DNA from: Scleroderma bovista | Taxonomy: Eukaryota > Basidiomycota > Agaricomycetes > Boletales > Sclerodermataceae | Length of the DNA: 64,000 nucleotides | Direction: 5' to 3' | NCBI GenBank assembly: GCA_037178675.1 | Contig: JAYMGJ010000382.1 | Coordinates: 1-64,000, forward strand | Program-made: the position numbers and the translations under genes | The notes under the pieces: model-generated | Told to the model about the DNA's origin: nothing | Databases searched by the model: none | What the model saw: only the letters and a program-made list of their open reading frames with translations | Shown: positions 34,559 to 46,366 of the stretch, one piece after another | Layout: every line of letters begins with the position of its first letter | How positions within the stretch are numbered: position 1 is the first letter of the stretch

Positions 34559-35830
34559 CTAAAATACAAGTGTATTTGCATGGTGATCAATGTACCTATT
34601 AACATAATAAGCCTTAAAGGCATCTAAAGACTCTGAGAAGTGGAGGTCGACAGGAAGAGATTCACTCCCATAAACCCCTATAAGGTGTGCACCCTGAACC
34701 ACTGACTCCAGAGAAATGACCGACTGAATGCGATGTCCATTGTTGTCCACTTCTGGTACCACGATCCACATTCCTGTCAACTCATCGGGCTCCTCCGCAA
34801 TTGGCACAAACCAGTCAACCAATGTGCACGAGTAACAGTGCCCTTCATGCACACAAGAAAAGAAGAGGCGCACCCTTCCGACCATTAAACTACGGAAGCC
34901 CTCTGCATCTATCCCTCCCTTAGCCACATATATACAGTCATAACATGGATGGCCTCCTTGCCAAGAGGGGGTTGCACGTATTATTTCATGGCGCATACCC
35001 CCTACGCCCGACTGATCACTTGGTGCACAGAATGTCGCTGTAGCGGAGTGAAACACCCGTACTTTTCCATGAAAGGCAGGACAGATGTGGATGTTCGCGC
35101 GATCCCCTGATATCTCGGCATCAGGGTTGAGCTGATCATAAAGAAAATGTCGGATCATGTCTTGCAGTCCTGGGAGACCAAGTTGTGCTGCAACATGCGA
35201 AACCAAGCCAGACACACCATACACTGTACAAAGTGTGTCAACAGCCTAAGCAAATAATCAAAATGAGGGACACACCAGGTTGAGATGCCAGTTTGACCGT
35301 ATAAGTTGCCGGTTCATCATCCACTGCACCACCTTCCTCATCTTCTACATCCACCCTCACAGCCTCCATTCCAACCAGGAGAAGGGGTCCGTCCAACATT
35401 CCGTGCTCTGTGAACCATCTTCGTGCCGCAGCTAGCTTGTCGAGGCGTTGATTTGTGACGAGCATCTGTCCCAGGGCATTGAACCTGTTGGAGCGTCACC
35501 ATGGTTCTTTTACACCTCTGATATGCTTCGACTCTGTTATTGATGAGCACAACTCATTTGGCGCACCAAACAATTCGATAAGTTTGTGATAATGTACCAT
35601 TGCGTGTTGATGCGGGAGGGACAGATGGATACATACACCAGATGTAATGAAAACAGTGTGTTCTTGATGGAAGCGAGCTATGGCTGCATCGATCGCATCC
35701 AGAGTTGCTTCGTTAAGGACAGACCGCCGGACTAAATAACAAAAATCAAGAAATGCAGATAGAGCACGCACCATGCCTGGGGGAACATGGCCAGCTATGG
35801 CAGGTAAGTAAACCTCACCATTTACAAAGG
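34559..35830 (-). pseudogene. Plavaka transposase C-terminal part, nonsense-mutated
   Basis: Reads LPAIAGHVPPGMVRALSAFLD (35830-35745), LCSSITESKHIRGVKEPW, then TGA where Arg is expected, and RSNRFNALGQMLVTNQRLDKL in the same frame. After a small frame change near 35250-35275 come a segment with KVRVFHSATATFCAPSD, SGVGGMRHEIIRATPSW, RVRLFFSC, GMWIVVPE and DAFKAYYVNRYIDHHA. This is the C-terminal region that the Plavaka copy at 14.2-17.0 kb lacks, but it is a different copy. Nothing N-terminal is found upstream, so it is a fragment. Confidence 0.75.
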
Positions 35831-36002
35831 TGACACGAAGAGATATGGTGGTTAGTTGATATCATGGATGGTTGGTATGTGTGACTCGCTCACCTTCATT
35901 GCAGTTTTGAGTTAGGGTGGCTGAGGGCGAAAAAAACAAACATACAAGGCAAGGACTTGGTATCCCGAAGGCTAACCTCCCTCCTAGTCACCTAATGCCG
36001 CC

Positions 36003-37470
36003 ATGACAAGCCTGCTGGCATGCACTATCGGCATGCGATCATCCAACAAGCATGCCCATCCTGGAAAGCCTGACTTACCTGTAGCTCGACGTCCTACGGA
36101 CGTTGTACAGGCCAAGAAGACAGCCAAGGCAATCAAAAGCTCCCAGAGGGCAGCCACTATTCAGGCTGGTATTCAGCGTGCTGCATGTATCGAAGACGAT
36201 CTGGCAATGAAAGTATCAAACCAAACTCAACGTTTCAAGAAGCCTATACTAAATTATTCGGATGACAGCACTGGCAGTGACAGGACTCTCAAAAAACAAT
36301 ATTTAGAAGGCACAGGAATGAAGCGCAACACACAACCAGCAGTCAATCGTACAACAAGCGGGCTGAGAATCGGCTTCCATCCCAGCAATGCACAAGCAAA
36401 GGTAACCCAGGGTCCAACACCATCCAGACTCCCGATCCTTTGAGTGCATCCTCAGGTCTGACTTATCGAGGCTCACCCATCACTCCCACACCGCATACTT
36501 TCGGAGGGTTCTCTACTAGTGACAAAGGCAATAACTTTGAGTCATCATCAGACACCTTCTCCGGACCTACAAAGAATGCTAGTCAAACAGTTTTGAAGGC
36601 AGTAAACCCAAGGGTGGTACGTGTTACACTTATGCCCTCGACCCTTGTGACTGATGGCCTTGTGCCGCTTTGGACGTAGTCCACTGTGACAGTTATACTG
36701 AATGCACTGCAACAACACCTTCAGCGGTCCATGGTCATCACCAATGCGGTAACGTCAACCAAGTCCCGTCAAGCCCCCTCGAACAATGATCTACCTGCCG
36801 CCGGGTCTGTGCGGATGTTCACTACGTGCTTTGTACCTATTCTGCAGAAGTATGTCAGCTCTTTGCAGAACCCCTGGGTCACCGAGGGACTGGTGACCCC
36901 CATGCAATATATATGGGATCATGTGATGCAAGACTGGCTGCACACATTCGATGAGGACAACGACAAGATCTACCATTTGGTAAGTGGCCATCCATTATTG
37001 CTACCTACAGCTGACCTTACTACTATCATATCCGCTTTGACAGTGCATGCAAAAAATTTACGATTGGCGCACACAGTTTGGTAAGGCTGCGTTAGATGCC
37101 ATGGAGGCCCACTGGGCATCGGATGCCAAGTACTGCAACTTTCAAGTGCGCAAAGATTATGTGGAAGAAGCACTGAGCCCCGGACTGCCATTCATGTATG
37201 GCCATATCGAGCCCCTTGACAACCTGGGCACAATTCAGGTGCATGGTGTTTGTAAACAAGGCAATCTGCTGACGCTTTTCATACGTAGATGTCTAAGTCT
37301 TTTCTCTCCCCATTCATCCTACAGACCTTTGCAAGTCATCTAGTGGCTCTCGTGCCAATCGAGAATGATCCAGAACTCTATGAAGGGTTCACTGCCACTC
37401 CTCCCTTCGGTGCACTTGTGCTCACAGTAACGGTGGTACAGTGGCCATGGGATTGTGATTCCAGGGGTTG
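36003..37470 (+). pseudogene. DUF6532-like orphan protein, broken
   Basis: ATG 36003 opens a Lys/Ser/Thr-rich N-terminus. The conserved part reads FTTCFVPILQKYVSSLQNPWV, MQYIWDHVM, DKIYHL, then after an intron (GTAAGTGGCC to TTTGACAG, about 36979-37043) CMQKIYDWRTQFGKAALDAME, DYVEEALSPGLPFMYG and, after a second intron, TFASHLVALV and PPFGALVLTV. This matches the DUF6532-type domain of mushroom genomes as I recall it. A TAG near 36678 and a frame change near 36440 break it. Function unknown. Confidence 0.6.
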
Positions 37471-37489
37471 ATATTGATACAGTCAGACC

Positions 37490-38870
37490 CCTCAAGCAGT
37501 AAGTCAGTCAGACACTTAAGACCACCCAGAGCAGTCAGAGCAGTCAGACCCCCCAAACAGTAAGTCAGTCAGACATTTAAGACCTGTCAGATCAGTCAGA
37601 GCAGTCAGACCCCCCAGACAGACAGACAGACAGACAGACACTCAGACCAGTCAGACTGGTTAGACCCCCCAGGGTGTCAGACTATCAGACACCCCAGATC
37701 AGTCAGACCAGTTGGACCCCCCAGACAGTAAGTCAGTCAGACATTCAAGATTCTGCCAAACATGTCAGACCAGTCAGACTGATCAGACCCACCAGATAGT
37801 CAGACCATTCAGACACTCCAGACCAGTCAGAGTGGTCAGAGTAGTCAGACACCCCAGCATGTCAGACTATCAGAGAATCCAGGCCACTCCAGACCAGTCA
37901 GAGCAGTCAGAGTGGTCAGACCGCCCAGACAGACAGGCCAGTCAGACACTTCAAGCCACTCCAGACCAGTCAGAGTGGTCAGACTCACCAGACAGCCAGA
38001 TATTTCAGGCCACTCCAGACCAATCAGAGCAGTCAGAGCAGTCAGACCCCCCCAGACAGTCAGGCCAGTCAGACACTTTAACCACTCCAGACCAGTCAGA
38101 TTGGTCAGACCCACCAGACAGTCCAACCAGTCAGATATTTCAGGCCACTCCAGACCAGTCAGAACAGTCAGAGTGGTCAGACCCTTCAGGTAGTCAGGCC
38201 AGTCAGACACTTCAGACTGCTTCAGACCAGTCAGAGTGGTCAGAGTGGTCAGACCCACCATGCAGTCAGGCCAGTCAGATACTCCAGGCCACTCCAGAGC
38301 AGTCAGTGTTGTCAGAGTTATCAGACCTCCTAGGCAGCCAGACCAGTCAGAGCAATCAAAGCAGTCAGTCCCCACAGACACTCAGAGCAGTCAGACATTT
38401 CAGACATCTCCAGATCAGTCAGAGTGGTCAGTGGTCAGACCCACCAGACAGTCAGGCCAGTCAGACAGTCCAGACAGCTCCAGACTAGTCAAAGTGCTCG
38501 GACCAGTCAGACACTTCAGATCATTCCAGATCAGCCAACCAGTCAGAGTGATCAGACCCCCTCAGGTGTCAGACTGTCAGATAGTCCAGATCAGCCAGAG
38601 CAGTCAGAGTGGTCAGACCCCCTCAGACTGTCAGACTGTCAGACCAGTCAGACACATTAGATCATTCCAGACTGGTCAGAGCAGTCAGACTTTCCAGTTA
38701 GTAAGATTGTCAGATAGATAAGACCATTCAGAGTAACCAGCACAATCAGGCCCCCCATATAATAAGCCACTCAGAAAGTTTAGAACACCCAGACCATCAG
38801 ACCATCAGACCCCCCAGCCAGTAAGTTAGTCAGACAGTTAAGACCATTCAGACCATTCAGAAAATGTAAT
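37490..38870. repeat. ~62 bp satellite array, left (CAGTCAGAC strand)
   Basis: Built of CAGTCAGAC / CAGACCAGTCAGAG words arranged in higher-order units of about 60-65 bp, clearest at 37495-37620 (GTAAGTCAGTCAGACA then TTAAGACC then CAGAGCAGTCAGAC). It contains a short (CAGA)n run at 37617-37640. It is the reverse complement of the array at 40440-41187. Long Ser/Gln/Thr-rich open frames here are repeat translations. Confidence 0.9.
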
Positions 38871-40439
38871 TAACAAACAAAACCTAATAGTCAATCATTG
38901 TTGTTGTTGCATCTCAAAAACAAGCAATAGTGTAACAATATATTTATGTAACTAACCTATCATTGTTGGGGGTCCCTGTTGTCATTTGGGCATGGGTCAT
39001 CATCACCTGGGGGCACAGGTTGACACCATGGTTGTCATGTCAACAGTGATGCCACTGGGGTGTGGCTAATGGTGTAGGAATTACTGTAGATGAGAAAATT
39101 AGGGCTATACAAATGCAGAGGATTGAACAAAGGATTATGTAATACCTATTCATCCTGCCTATGGACACCACTGAAATTGTCCAGTACAGTAGTAATAATA
39201 TGTCAATAAAAAAAAGCCATTAAAACAAATAATGTTTATTGTATCAAGGTGTCGTTGGTGGCCAGTTGACGACACAGGTGGTGGGGTGTCGTCGTCGTCA
39301 CGTTGGTGGTGGCCATCGTCGTTGTCGACACTGGCAGTGAGTGTTGTCGTCTCACACTCGCTGTTGCCATCGCCACCTTCATCCTCATCGCACCGTCCTT
39401 GTCGCATCGTCCTCGCCGTCCTCATCATGTCGTCGTCGACAGTTACAATGCTGGGGTTGGCATGGTCACTGTGGTGTTGTCGTTGTTGACGATGACACTG
39501 TGGTCATCGTCGTCGCTGCGGGTGCTGCGGGTGGTCGTCAGTAGTGGCTGGTGGGGTGCGAAGTACTTAGCTTTGTGCAGAGAATGCAGGACTTGGAAAA
39601 AAATTGGAGTTGTTGTGATTACAAATCACATCACAACAACTCCAAATTTTCTCTACATAAGTCCCGCATCACCATTCTGTCTCCCATTCAACCATGACCA
39701 CGACGATGATGCGTCGATCACCACCACCCACGATGATGACGACAATGACTCACTATCAGGGTACATACCACCACATGCATGCAGTGTCCACCACTAACAC
39801 ACGACCACGACAACCCTGACTGGTCGACGACGACAACCCTCATCCGCAGCGTTGTCTGACCAATGACGACGACCCCCCACCCTAGCATTGTCCGACCAAC
39901 GACAACGACCTCCGGCCCTAGCGTCATCAGACAACCACCACCCCCATCCCGTTGTCGTCCAATGACAACGATGCCCACCCTTAGTCGTCTCTAACGGACG
40001 ACTACTGACCATAACCACCCTTATCCTAACGTCATCTGACGACAACGACAACCCCACCACCACCAGCGTCAACAACCACAACAACGACCACTGGCCCCAG
40101 TGACGACCAGCCCCGGTAACAATGACCAGCCCCAGCGTGACAACGACATCCCGCACGTCCTCCACCCCCAGCATTCACCACCATGTCGCCCAAAGGCAAT
40201 GACACGTGTCCCGTGTCCCCCAGCCCCAGCCATGACGCCCCCTGTGTCCCCCCAGCATTGTCAACACAGTCATCACCCCAGTGACAATGATGTCACCACT
40301 GCCCACACCCACACCAGTGTCAAGATGCCCCCCCTCCATTCATATATAATATATATTTGTTGTACTGTAGTTTTTTCGTAATTAATATAAATTTATTAAC
40401 ATGAATATTGAATAAATTAAGTGGCAAAAGGATACAGAT
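38871..40439. other. Interior of the satellite foldback, low-complexity
   Basis: Left of 39604 the plus strand is rich in GTCGTC/GTTGTCG (39240-39540). Right of 39645 it is rich in CGACGACAAC/CACCACC (39690-40300), so the two halves mirror each other in composition. Flanks also mirror (GTAATTAAC near 38865 against TTAATA/AATTAA near 40380). No gene is recognised; open frames here are products of the trinucleotide bias. Confidence 0.5.
39604..39645. repeat. 16 bp hairpin at the centre of the foldback
   Basis: TTGGAGTTGTTGTGAT (39604-39619), loop of 10 nt, exact reverse complement at 39630-39645, with extra AAATT/AATTT pairing just outside. It lies midway between the two inverted satellite arrays. 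Confidence 0.85.
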
Positions 40440-41187
40440 AGATACAGCTAATGGCCTGGCTGGTCTGGCCAATCTTACTAGTCCAATTGGTCTGAGTCTC
40501 TGATTTGTCTGGCCAGTCTGACTGATATGACTTGTCTGAGTGGCCTGACTGGTCTGGCTAGACTTGATTGTCTTAACTGTTTGACCAACTTACTATATGA
40601 GGGGTCTGACAGTCTGGGTGATCTGATTGGGCTGGGTGGTCTGGATGGTCTGGATGGTCTTGACTGGCTGATTGACTTATGGTCTGGGTGGTCTGACAGG
40701 TCTGACAGGTCTGGATAGCCTTAACTGGCTGACTGACTTATGGTCTGGGTGGTCTGACATGTCTGACATGTCTGGATGGTCTTAGCTGGCTGACTGACTT
40801 ATAGTCTGGGTGGTCTGACATGTCTGACATGTCTGGATGGTCTTAACTGGCTGACTGACTTATAGTCTGGGTGGTCCGACAGGTCCGACAGGTCTGGATA
40901 GTCTTAACTGTCTGACTGACTTATGGACTGGGTGGTCTGACTGGTCTAGATGGTCTTAACTGTCTGATTGACTTACTGCCTGGGTGGTCTGACTGGTCTG
41001 ACTGGTCTGGGGTGGTCTGGACTGTCTGACAGGCTGACAGGCTGGGTGGTCTGAATGGTCTGGCTGGTCTGATGGACTGCTGGTCTGACTGGTCTGGCCA
41101 TCTGGTTTCAGACACCCCTGGTCTGATGGTCTGGAATGGTCTGACTGACTTATCTGACTTATCCATCTTAACTGTCTGATTCCAGAC
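40440..41187. repeat. ~62 bp satellite array, right (GTCTGACTG strand)
   Basis: Five or so regular units of about 62 bp between 40678 and 40985 (GGTCTGGGTGGTCTGACA then GGTCTTAACTGGCTGACTGACTTA), with less regular flanks. It abuts the Harbinger target site at 41188. Confidence 0.9.
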
Positions 41188-41388
41188 AATAGGGGAATTC
41201 AAAGCTGGTTTTTGCGAGCGGTTTTGGAGTGGTTTTGGAGTCGGTTTTGGGCAGTAGTTTTTGTTGTTGTTGCATCGAAAACCAGTGGCTGGTTTTCGCC
41301 TGGTTTTCGCCTTGGTTTTCGCAGCACATAGTCGGACTTTGAATTCACTGTGTCACCATACAGCGTCGCCCAACTCGACCACAATACC

Positions 41389-42663
41389 ATGCCTAAAGTA
41401 CCTAAAAATCATTCTAATACAGTCTCTCCTTCACTCTCTGGTCCATTGGACAAGTCCGGGCGCTCCAAAAAGGTAACTACGCAGAAGACAAGTGGAAAAC
41501 CAACCGAAAAGGGAAAGAAGGATCCACTGCAAGGAAGCGGCAACAAGAAGCCACGCGTTTTTATCTCGTAGGTCATTTTAAATTAATAGAAGTAGTTCTA
41601 ATACACTATATTTGCAGTTGGTCAAAGTCCGAGAACCATTCGGTCACGGATGAACTTCTCACGCTCATCGAAAGCAAGACCCGCTGGAAAGTTGCCCTTG
41701 GGTTCGACAAGGGTGCCTTTCCTGATGCGGAAAGTCAAAATAGCCAGGGCAAGACCCTCCTCGAACATTGTGCAGACATTGCTGCTGCCTTGTTCATCAA
41801 GGACAAGCCTGATACGAAGTGGACTCATGATGACATCAAGGACCTTCGGGTGGTTGTCAAGAACCGGGTAATGAGGTAAGTGTTTCATCAAATTTACTTG
41901 ATACTTCTTGAGCCTTTATTAGCTTGAAGAGCTCATATAATGACTATCGGAGTCAACTTGGGGAGACTGGCCATGGCCTCATTGTGTCAGACAAGGAAGA
42001 TGAGATTGCTGAAGGCACAGAGATTTCAAATGTCTATGGTGAGTAGCCTGTTGACTTGGACCTAATTTTCTTGTGTCAATAACTCTTGTAGATAGCATTA
42101 AATTAAAGTTTCCATGGTACAAGCGGATGCATGCACTCATGGGCACAAGCCCTGTTGTCAGCCGTGCAGCTGTGGTTAACAGTAACTCTGTCCCAGACCT
42201 GTCTATTCTTGGTGAGAATGCCAATTGTGATGAGTCTGGTGAGGAGAATGAGGAGGTATGTATGGCTTTTGTGACTGTATCAGATAATCCTAACATATTG
42301 TTGACTCAGAAACTTATTCCTTGGCCCAGTTCACCTGCTCGTGACTATGGTCGAGAATCACCTGTGCTTGACAACTCCTCTGATGTGTGTGACTTGTCTC
42401 CAATTGCTACTCCAGTGAAGATCAAGATTCCCATGGTTTCTTCTTTGGCTTCAAAGCCAACCTCGGTGAGGAAGAAGACTGCTGCTGACCTTGCACGGGA
42501 GGTGGCAGATGCAGAGCGCCAGGCACGCCTCCATATGACCCATATCAATGCCAAGGAGAGGACTGCTCGTGAACAGATCAAGCAAAAGTCTGCTCGTAAA
42601 TCTGCTCTTGAACTTGAAGAACTGCATCTTAGGCATCAACAAGAGGAAGGTGAGCGCCAGCGG
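41389..42663 (+). CDS. Harbinger Myb/SANT-like accessory protein (3' truncated)
   Basis: ATG 41389 (MPKVPKNHSN) followed by a Lys/Ser-rich N-terminus, then WSKSENHSVTDELLTLIESK opening a Myb/SANT-like helical domain (about 41618-41875) with LRVVVKNRV. A short exon follows with SSYNDYRSQLGETGHG, and then a C-terminal region with an acidic stretch and a long Ala/Arg/Glu coiled coil (AREVADAERQARLH). Three introns (donors at 41569, 41876 and 42041) join in phase. The frame is open to 42663, where repeat R interrupts it; the natural stop is lost. In Harbinger elements this protein binds the transposon ends and brings in the transposase. Confidence 0.75.
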
Positions 42664-44753
42664 TGTGAGTCAAAGTGTGGATTTGGGTCGGAGTAATAAC
42701 CCAAACACAACACCAACAAAGGACTACGAAAAAGTGCAAGTGGTGGTTTACCTCCGCGGTGTCCAGAGAGGATGTGCTGAGGAGGAGGGAAGGGGATCTA
42801 CACCAACAGGGTGATGCAGGATACTCCTGGGGTACAGGAGCAATAGAAGATGAAGGGGATAGGGGTCTGGACTCTTCCTATAGCCTAGGAAGTGTCAAAG
42901 CGGGGATTGGATTGACTGAGACTAAAACAGCGATACTACACCTAGAGATTGGTGCAGCAGAGGGGCAAGGGGGCTCCTGACGTCCAGAAGCAATGGGATA
43001 TGAAGGATAGACAGACTAGACTCCGCTTGAGCCTAGGGAAAGACTTGGACTTGAATGGATTGAATAAAACTTGAATATCAGAGCCTTTAGACCTTCACTG
43101 AAGCCTACAAGACTCAAAGAACTGAGGGGATAGTGACTGAGAGGGACTGAGAGAGGGATAATTTCATGCTATTGGGTCCTTTTTTTCACTGGGCTGAGCC
43201 CAGGGGTTTAAATACATGGGGGGGCACAGCATTAAAGTACAAAAAGAGAAGGGAGTAAGCAGAATTTGTCAGGGATTGGTAAGGGATTGGTAAGAGCTTT
43301 GTAAGGGGTTTGTAAGCGATCAGTAAGCAAGGGATAAGCAGGAATGAGTAAGCATAGGAAGCATGAATAAGCTGCTGAGTAAAGGAATGAGTAAGCTGCA
43401 TGACAAGATTGATTGGTAAGGGAGTGAGTCATCAGCTGAGTAATATACCAAAAATGCGAAAGGGATAGAGTAATACTGATGACAAGAGAGCATCAGTAAG
43501 CAAGGGATGAGTCACTGCACAGCAGAAGGAGTCATTGATGCACAGCCTAAGAAGTTTGATGGGGGGCTGTGTACCATCAGGAATTTGATGGGACAACAAT
43601 GGGGAAGATCTGGGATTAATAGGGGGATTGATCCAGGACAAAACAGCCACAAGAAGGGTACCAGGGGTCCAGAGGTCTTTTTGGGGGGTCAGCATACACT
43701 AAAGTATAGTGCATGTGTTCTAGCGCCGCTGAAGCGCAACCATGGGCTCCCTTGACAAGCTCTCTTCTGGGAAAGAACGAGAGAGGGTTCTTCTTCCTAA
43801 TAGCACTATAAAGTGGGGGGAATAACTGTCATGGTGCTGGGGGACGTCGTCTGAAAGTAGGGAAGCGGATAGAGTATTGAATTCAACGCATCCAGGGAAG
43901 TGAGATGAACGACAGAGGAAGATGGACATGGCAAGTATCTGGGAGGAAGGGACCATAGGCTGAGGGCTCAGGGGACACAGAGACAACCAGAGAAGACTTC
44001 TCAAGCTTGACAATAGACCTAAGATGACCAAAGTATGTCCTTGACGCAGGACTGACGAGGAGAACGCGCTGACCGAGAACAAGAGGGACTGAGGGAGCAG
44101 GCTGGGAAGATATGTGCCAGGCAGTGCACGGGAACTCTGGGAGAGGCTGTCCTAAGAGCAGGACATAGTGGAGATCTGCAGCAATAGCGGAGAAATGATC
44201 CAGAGAAAATACGGACTCTATAGTGAGCGATGAAGTGAACGTCTGGATTGCGGGGGGAATATCTCCGTGGGAAATGAACGGATTTGCGTCGGAACTTGAC
44301 AGGCAGATAGACCACGCTCTAGGCTTTCTGACAGTATAGTCACGTGCCTGATAGCTTCAGAAACGACGGAGCTATTCAAAATATCGGAATGCCGGCACTG
44401 GGCGCCTAAAAATGACATTTGGGCGCTAAAAATCATTTCTTCTCTTTCTCCTTCGTTTCTCCATCAATTCTTCGGCTTCTTTGATCGTTCTGGTATGGGA
44501 GTTGGACTGCAGATGTGTGCATTCCTTTCTCATACCACAATTGATGTTATTCCTTCAGTTTCTTCTGCTTCTTGGCGGTTCTCGTGCGATAGATGACTGT
44601 CTGCATTGGCATTCATCTCTCGCATCAGGATAGTCGTCTTGTGCGATAGATGGCTACGATGAGGGTCCGTCGTGCTTATCCTTCGCATAAGGATCATTCG
44701 ATATAGGCGTTATCTTCCATGTTCACTGTACCAAACCTGTTTGGTGCATGACA
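42664..44753 (+). repeat. Repeat family R, copy 3 (2.1 kb), inside Harbinger
   Basis: Collinear with 29228-31326, same orientation; ends GTTTGGTGCATGACA. Left flank GCCAGCGG and right flank CCGAATAC do not match, so no target duplication survives. Both flanking Harbinger genes stop at its edges, consistent with insertion plus deletion. It lacks an 18 bp insertion-like phrase present in copy 2 near 29378. Confidence 0.85.
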
Positions 44754-45874
44754 CCGAATACGGATTTTGGACACATGATAATTATAGGTGGTGTTTTCTG
44801 CAGTCTCTTTTTCTGGCCTATAGATATTAGACAGATGAGTGGTTTCAGTGTTGATAACAGGTTCAAAAAAATTACTGACTTTTTATATGGGGCCTGACAC
44901 CAAGTGTGAAGAGGATAAGCAGTGTCAGCCCATATAAATTCACCTTCTTTGAGAAGAATATTATGCTCTTGAGAGATACGAGTGTCCAGAAAGGCTGTGG
45001 CATCATGTTGACTGCCAGGCAACCCAACAGAATAGTCAACAATCTGTAAGTCTGGTGTTGAGACAATCTGGGAGAGTCAGAATGAATAATTGAACAGCAG
45101 AAAAACTGAAAATCATACTTGGACATTCATAGAGTAGTTAGACTTGCGATCATACCAGGTATTCCCATAAAAACCTGGCCTTGCATGGAGTGGAACCAGG
45201 GTACCATCCACCATTGCCCATCCATCCCGCCAAGCAGGGCATGAATTTTCTTCTACCCATGACTTTGCATGCTCAATAGCAGCTGGATCAGGCCAGTGCA
45301 AAGCTGCTCGGCAGAATTCTTCCCCACAAACAGCCTTCATGACACGATTTGTCACCAGACGTACTGTACCATATCCTACCCCCGCCCACAAAGCAGTCTT
45401 CATAACATTAGCTGCATTCCCATAATGCCCAAAGCGGAAAAGGGCTATAGCAAGCTGCTCTGCTACAGGCATCTGGGGTGAAGTTGACTGATTATGGAAG
45501 ACAGGGTCAACCCCTAATGCAGCTGTAAGCTGGTCAAAGCAAGCAGGGGTAACTCGGACATAGCTTTGGAATATATCAGGGTGATTGATTCTCCAGTCAC
45601 CAAGAAGAAGCTGCAGATTGGCATTGCTCTTGGGAATTGCAGGCTGCTCTGCAATGTATCGATGGGAATAGAGGGCAATGATGTTCTGCAAGATCACAGA
45701 TGAAGGGGGGATCTGCTCGATCTCATCATCAGAGGACTGAGAGCTGGCAGAAGAGGAGTCAGAGTCAGAGTCAGGGCTAGGATCCACCAGATCTTGAGAT
45801 TCCGTGGAAAGTAAAGCAAGATACACATGCAGAAGGCTCTGTGCTGCTTGTTGGCGCTCCATTTGTCGAGGCAT
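44754..45874 (-). pseudogene. Harbinger DDE transposase, lacking its C-terminal catalytic Glu
   Basis: ATG 45874 (MPRQMERQQAAQ). An acidic Ser/Asp-rich stretch is followed by FRFGHYGNAANVMKTALWAGVGYGTV (two motifs, 45400-45340) and DGWAMVDGTLVPLHARPGFYG with catalytic Asp 1 (about 45205). Intron 45068-45118 (51 nt) joins to TPDLQIVDYSVGLPGSQHDATAF with Asp 2 (about 45005), then WADTAYPL. A second intron joins PYKK to PEKETAENTTYNYHVSKIRIR, where repeat R cuts in at 44753. The following segment, which carries the catalytic Glu, is absent, so the enzyme must be inactive. Exons are otherwise free of stops, so the break is recent. Confidence 0.85.
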
Positions 45875-46366
45875 CAGTGGTTATTGCACGAAATCTCTGT
45901 TATTCTACACGACACACTGGATTACTGGTGAGAATTGAAACTCAGCCGTCTGACGCGACAATTCCAAAACCGGCGAAAACCAGTGAAAACCGGGGGTGTC
46001 ACACCAAAACTGTGGTTTTCGCGTTCACAAAACTCATCCAAAACCGATCCCAAAACCAGGTCCAAAACCACTCCAAAACCGCTCGCGAAAACCAGCTTTG
46101 AATTCCCCTAATTCTTTTGGCCGCTGGGTCCCCTGATGTTCCTGCAACCCCCTCGATCCAAGTATTGAAAGCATTCACACTTCGAGGATACATGAAGAAC
46201 AACCTGACAGCATTTCTCTCCTCTCACGCATTTCATGCATGGTCTCCAAACCCAAACAACCATTGCGAGGCCTCTTAACCCCAAGCCTTACTCGCGTCGA
46301 TTATTTCCAACCACGCGATAAACGCGTTCAACGGGATCCAGGCCAAATGGGCGGGTGTCAATGAGC

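Larger units (their letters stand above)
41191..46109. mobile_element. PIF/Harbinger-type DNA transposon, interrupted
   Basis: Termini are inverted: AGGGGAATTCAAAGCTGGTT at 41191 and its complement ending at 46109, with similarity of about 50 bp (GCGAGCGGTTTTGGAGTGGTTTTGG). Flanks are AAT on both sides (41188-41190 and 46110-46112), a 3 bp duplication. The two genes converge: a Myb-like accessory gene (plus) and a DDE transposase (minus), the standard Harbinger pair. Repeat R copy 3 sits between them and has removed the 3' end of both. Subterminal regions are rich in GGTTTTCGC-type words. Confidence 0.88.

Noticed and set aside
37712..38488. 258-residue Ser/Gln/Thr-rich frame resembling a prion-like protein
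   Set aside because: It is a direct translation of the CAGTCAGAC satellite, with an equally long frame on the other strand.
39232..40381. Several 90-165 residue frames in the GTCGTC/CGACGAC region
   Set aside because: Trinucleotide-biased sequence with no stop in most frames; no conserved motif.
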